64,000 bases of DNA from Blasia pusilla (Eukaryota; Marchantiophyta; Marchantiopsida; Blasiales). Under the pieces are notes generated by a model. It was not told the DNA's origin. It did not search any database and worked only from the letters and a program-made list of their open reading frames with translations. The DNA is taken from assembly GCA_050084515.1 (NCBI GenBank), contig CM114273.1, positions 5,890,001 through 5,954,000 of the forward strand. The letters are read 5' to 3'. Positions 61,501-64,000 of the stretch are shown here, one piece after another. The number at the start of each line of letters is the position of its first letter. Position 1 is the first letter of the stretch. The translations under genes were made by a program, and so were the position numbers.

Positions 61501-62884
61501 TCTTCAGAACTACTGCGAGTAAAATATGATACAATCCATTCCGGCTCGAGGAAACTTCAACCAGCATTATACTCAACCAGAGGTACTTAGTCTTTCACAC
61601 CTCTTTTGGTGCGGGGTACATGTTAGATGATAACAGACTAAGATGTTTTGTGTGTATGGGGAGGTAGGTATGAACCGCAAAATCTGTCCAGAGGTTCCGT
61701 CTTCCTCAATTCTACCCGTGAGATTGTAAAACGAAAACGGTTTTAGGTCGATTTTTCGAATATTCCCGTAACTCTCTAATCTTCGTGAGTGAACCGCTTC
61801 TCCTTGCTCACTAAAACCAAATTATGCCGAAATCATATTATTATCTTCTCATGTGGCACTCCCTGGTTCCTAGAGCTCATCCATCCAATTTTCTCTCAGA
61901 GAGATTTTGCAAATGGAATTGTGTCAAGCAGATTTGTGGCTACAAGTTTCGCCATGTCAATACCTAAGTAGAAGAAAATTTAGATCATGTTTTCTATCCT
62001 TCAAATATTGGAAAGGAAGATTTTTCGTCTTTGGAAGTATCTGGCCGAATTAGATTTGTGTCATGCCTCACACATGCGAAAACTCTTTTATGTACTAAAT
62101 GAAAATAGCATAATATCTTAGAAAGTTAATCTAGGTGTAACCTCATTAATTTATTCTTGTAAAACTATTCATTAGCACTATTCATTATCCTAAAAGTAGT
62201 CACTTGAATCATCATCATTAATAATATATACATACATATTTACCATGCTTATAATACGCGGGGTATTTTGATGTTACTCTTTTGAAAATTTCAGAAGAAA
62301 GTAACGACTCCAATATCCTACCTTTGCCCCTTTGTGATTATTTATGTGGAAAAATATCAAAGATTATTTTTCTCTCACAATTATATGTGCATTTTCTGAT
62401 AGTGAATTGAATTAGTACCCTAAACCTTCAATCCCTTTTCTAGTTTTTTAATGGATTCTTCCTTTGCATTTTAAACTCCCCTTTTCCTTTCGAATTTTTT
62501 TTACAAAAAAATTCCCCTCTTAATTTCTTTCTGAATGGTAATTTTTGACGATTCACATATCGAGAATACACACTAGAAGGGTGCCAAAGAAAGGATTAAG
62601 GATCAAACTTACCATGCGACATGTGAGAAGAAACATTTTCAAATAAAGAGGGACTCTCCTGAAATTATATGATTTCATATTTTCAAACAATTTAATGAAA
62701 AATACAAACTTTCAAATATCGCCTTAAATGTGAATACCAGACCGTTCAAATTCAATACATCGGACTTTGCCTTCTTCTCTAGACGGATTGAAGAGCGGGC
62801 CACTCAAACGCAGTACAACAGATTTTGAATTTTGAATTTGAGAAGTTATGTCCGATGCCATGGATTCAACTGAACGATCCTGCC

Positions 62885-62948
62885 GAGCGCCATTTGTTGG
62901 AGAGATCTTGCGGTCTGAGCGCCATTTGTTGGAGAGATTCTGCGGTCT
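62885..62948. repeat. 32-bp tandem duplication
   Basis: Unit GAGCGCCATTTGTTGGAGAG followed by ATCTTGCGGTCT, repeated directly once (62885-62916 and 62917-62948), with a small difference near the TTG/TCT bases. Confidence 0.85.
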
Positions 62949-63329
62949 GGAGATGTACATAAATTCCATGATCGGCGCATTGGGAGTAGTGCTTTTGAGA
63001 GCCGAAGATCTCGATGTGGATGGTTGATCGGTCTAGACTCGAAGATCTAGAAAATCAGGGAATCAGCGACAGATCGGTCGACCGAGAGCTAGAAAATCCA
63101 TGTAGGTCGGAATGTTAAGTTCTCCGCGATTTGAATCGATCGGGGGCCGGCGGGGTGTGCGGAGAGTTTGATGTTTCTGAGATCGTTCGAGTTGCACAGA
63201 TCTGGCTAGGCTAAAAGATCTAGACGGAACGAAGGCTGAGCAATATTTTGATCAAGTTAGGTGCGCTAGAACTTGCCGTCTGCAGGAAGAGCAGATCGAG
63301 ATCGAGATCGAGGAAATCGGGAGTCTCAA

Positions 63330-63860
63330 ATGTCGTCACTCATGCGGAACAACTTACCGTGGACAATCTGGGCCAATTGCAAGATTTACTGTCAAGAACT
63401 GCCCGAGGTGCAGAGTCGTCTCCAGCTTTTCCACGTTTACATGGCCGCGTTTCTTGTGGTTCTCAGAATCATAACTTTGTCTCGGTGCTACCAACGCGAG
63501 ACCAGAGACGCGATCCACTGGAAGAAACTGATCATAGAACTGGTGGCGCCGATCTCCACATTTTGTATCATCTATACGGTGATCGATTTCCTCGTCTCGA
63601 GCTCGCGATGGTTCGACTTGCCGGAATGCATCCAACTGTTCCGCCTCGTGATGTTTAGATGGATTCTACTGTTTAATGCGTTCGCCTTTGTGCTTCCATT
63701 CTGCTGTATTGCTCTCCAAGCCGCTCTTCTAGTGATCTTCCATCCAGATCCTCCGGATCCTCCACCAGCAGCTACGTCAGACAACGATTCACGGCCGTCT
63801 GGTCCACCACCAAGAGATGATCTCGATAAACCCCCCGCTTTCCATTTCCATGACACTTGA
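63330..63860 (+). CDS. Hypothetical multi-pass membrane protein (176 aa)
   Basis: The ORF starts at ATG (MSSLMRNNLPWTIWANCKIY) and ends with a stop at 63858-63860. The usable frame extends slightly upstream, but only by a non-ATG codon. Hydrophobic segments lie at ~32-50 (LQLFHVYMAAFLVVLRIITL), ~67-89 (LIIELVAPISTFCIIYTVID) and ~104-137 (a long helical stretch, possibly two spans, with CC). The C-terminus is soluble and Pro/Asp-rich (HPDPPDPPPAATSDND, GPPPRDDLDKPPAFHFHD). I do not recognise a family; the layout vaguely resembles the membrane half of plant RING-type proteins but no RING is present. Single exon, plus strand, alone among the window's genes in direction. Confidence 0.55.
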   Translation: MSSLMRNNLPWTIWANCKIYCQELPEVQSRLQLFHVYMAAFLVVLRIITLSRCYQRETRDAIHWKKLIIELVAPISTFCIIYTVIDFLVSSSRWFDLPECIQLFRLVMFRWILLFNAFAFVLPFCCIALQAALLVIFHPDPPDPPPAATSDNDSRPSGPPPRDDLDKPPAFHFHDT

Positions 63861-64000
63861 TCTGCAAAGGAAACAGCTCTGTGCATCTACAGCGCATGGA
63901 CCAAATCCTCGAGGTGCCTAGCAGCGACAGAGCGTTCCTATTATTTACAAGTATTGTACATATTATGGATGGCTACGTATGGAAAGCTGTATAAGGCTTG
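63861..64000. other. 3' flank of the membrane-protein ORF
   Basis: The window ends 140 bases past the stop, and no AATAAA is seen. The sequence is unremarkable. Confidence 0.4.

Larger units (their letters stand above)
55743..63329. other. Gene-poor flank between the receptor kinase and the membrane-protein ORF
   Basis: The first ~400 bases are the presumptive receptor kinase promoter, rich in GATCGA motifs. The rest contains no ORF with recognisable motifs; the 58745-59287 and 60716-61240 frames lack family features or a good ATG. Two small repeats are present (58469-58560 and 62885-62948). Confidence 0.4.

Noticed and set aside
1-64000. CRISPR array, tRNA or rRNA genes, riboswitches
   Set aside because: I looked for regular spacer-repeat patterns and for tRNA T-loop sequences such as GGTTCGAATCC and found none; plant context makes bacterial features unlikely.

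Overview
The window looks like nuclear DNA of a land plant, probably a non-seed plant such as a bryophyte or lycophyte; the clade is an inference. The evidence is spliced genes with compact GT-AG introns whose products match plant families (an EF-hand Na+/Ca2+ exchanger-like protein, an HAD hydrolase, an L-type lectin receptor kinase and a small conserved plant protein), embedded in plant-type transposons (Ty3/gypsy, Ty1/copia, Helitron and a LINE-like remnant). I see nothing bacterial or viral in organisation: no operons, CRISPR array, rRNA or tRNA gene. Layout: 558-4612 (-) is a seven-exon NCL-type exchanger gene with one surplus base in exon 5. 4613-12100 is its upstream flank followed by AT-rich repeat-laden DNA with a LINE-type remnant (5661-6065) and a fold-back repeat (7230-7445). 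12230-20407 (-) is a decayed Ty3/gypsy element with both LTRs, carrying gag, protease, RT, RNase H and integrase remnants and a PHD-finger-like segment downstream of integrase. 20408-27265 is a nest of broken elements: a copia leader (PBS plus a 53-residue gag piece), a second gypsy gag-protease fragment, and two inverted copies of one repeat. 27262-32947 (+) is a decayed RepHel Helitron. 36750-43567 holds two well-supported minus-strand genes: a 406-aa HDHD5/CECR5-like HAD hydrolase in eight exons and a 153-aa conserved plant protein in three exons. 43876-48203 contains a diverged ~600-bp tandem duplication and an apparently perfect 584-bp tandem duplication. 53524-55742 (-) is an intronless L-type lectin receptor kinase with one missing base. 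55743-63329 shows no recognisable gene, and 63330-63860 (+) is an ORF for an unknown multi-pass membrane protein. The host genes do not form a pathway; they are independent genes: Ca2+ or Na+ transport at a membrane (NCL-like), a probable mitochondrial phosphatase-like HAD protein, a cell-surface receptor kinase, and two proteins of unknown role. The exon arithmetic is informative. The HAD gene (1221 nt) and the 153-aa gene (462 nt) close exactly in frame. The exchanger (1900 nt) and the receptor kinase (2219 nt) are each off by a single base, and each shift lies in a four-base homopolymer run. This suggests either sequencing or assembly indels or very recent loss of function; the sequence alone cannot decide. 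I found no convincing unknown biological system. The best leads are the PHD-like tail of the gypsy polyprotein, the small conserved gene, the duplicated palindrome near 58.5 kb, and the tandem duplications.
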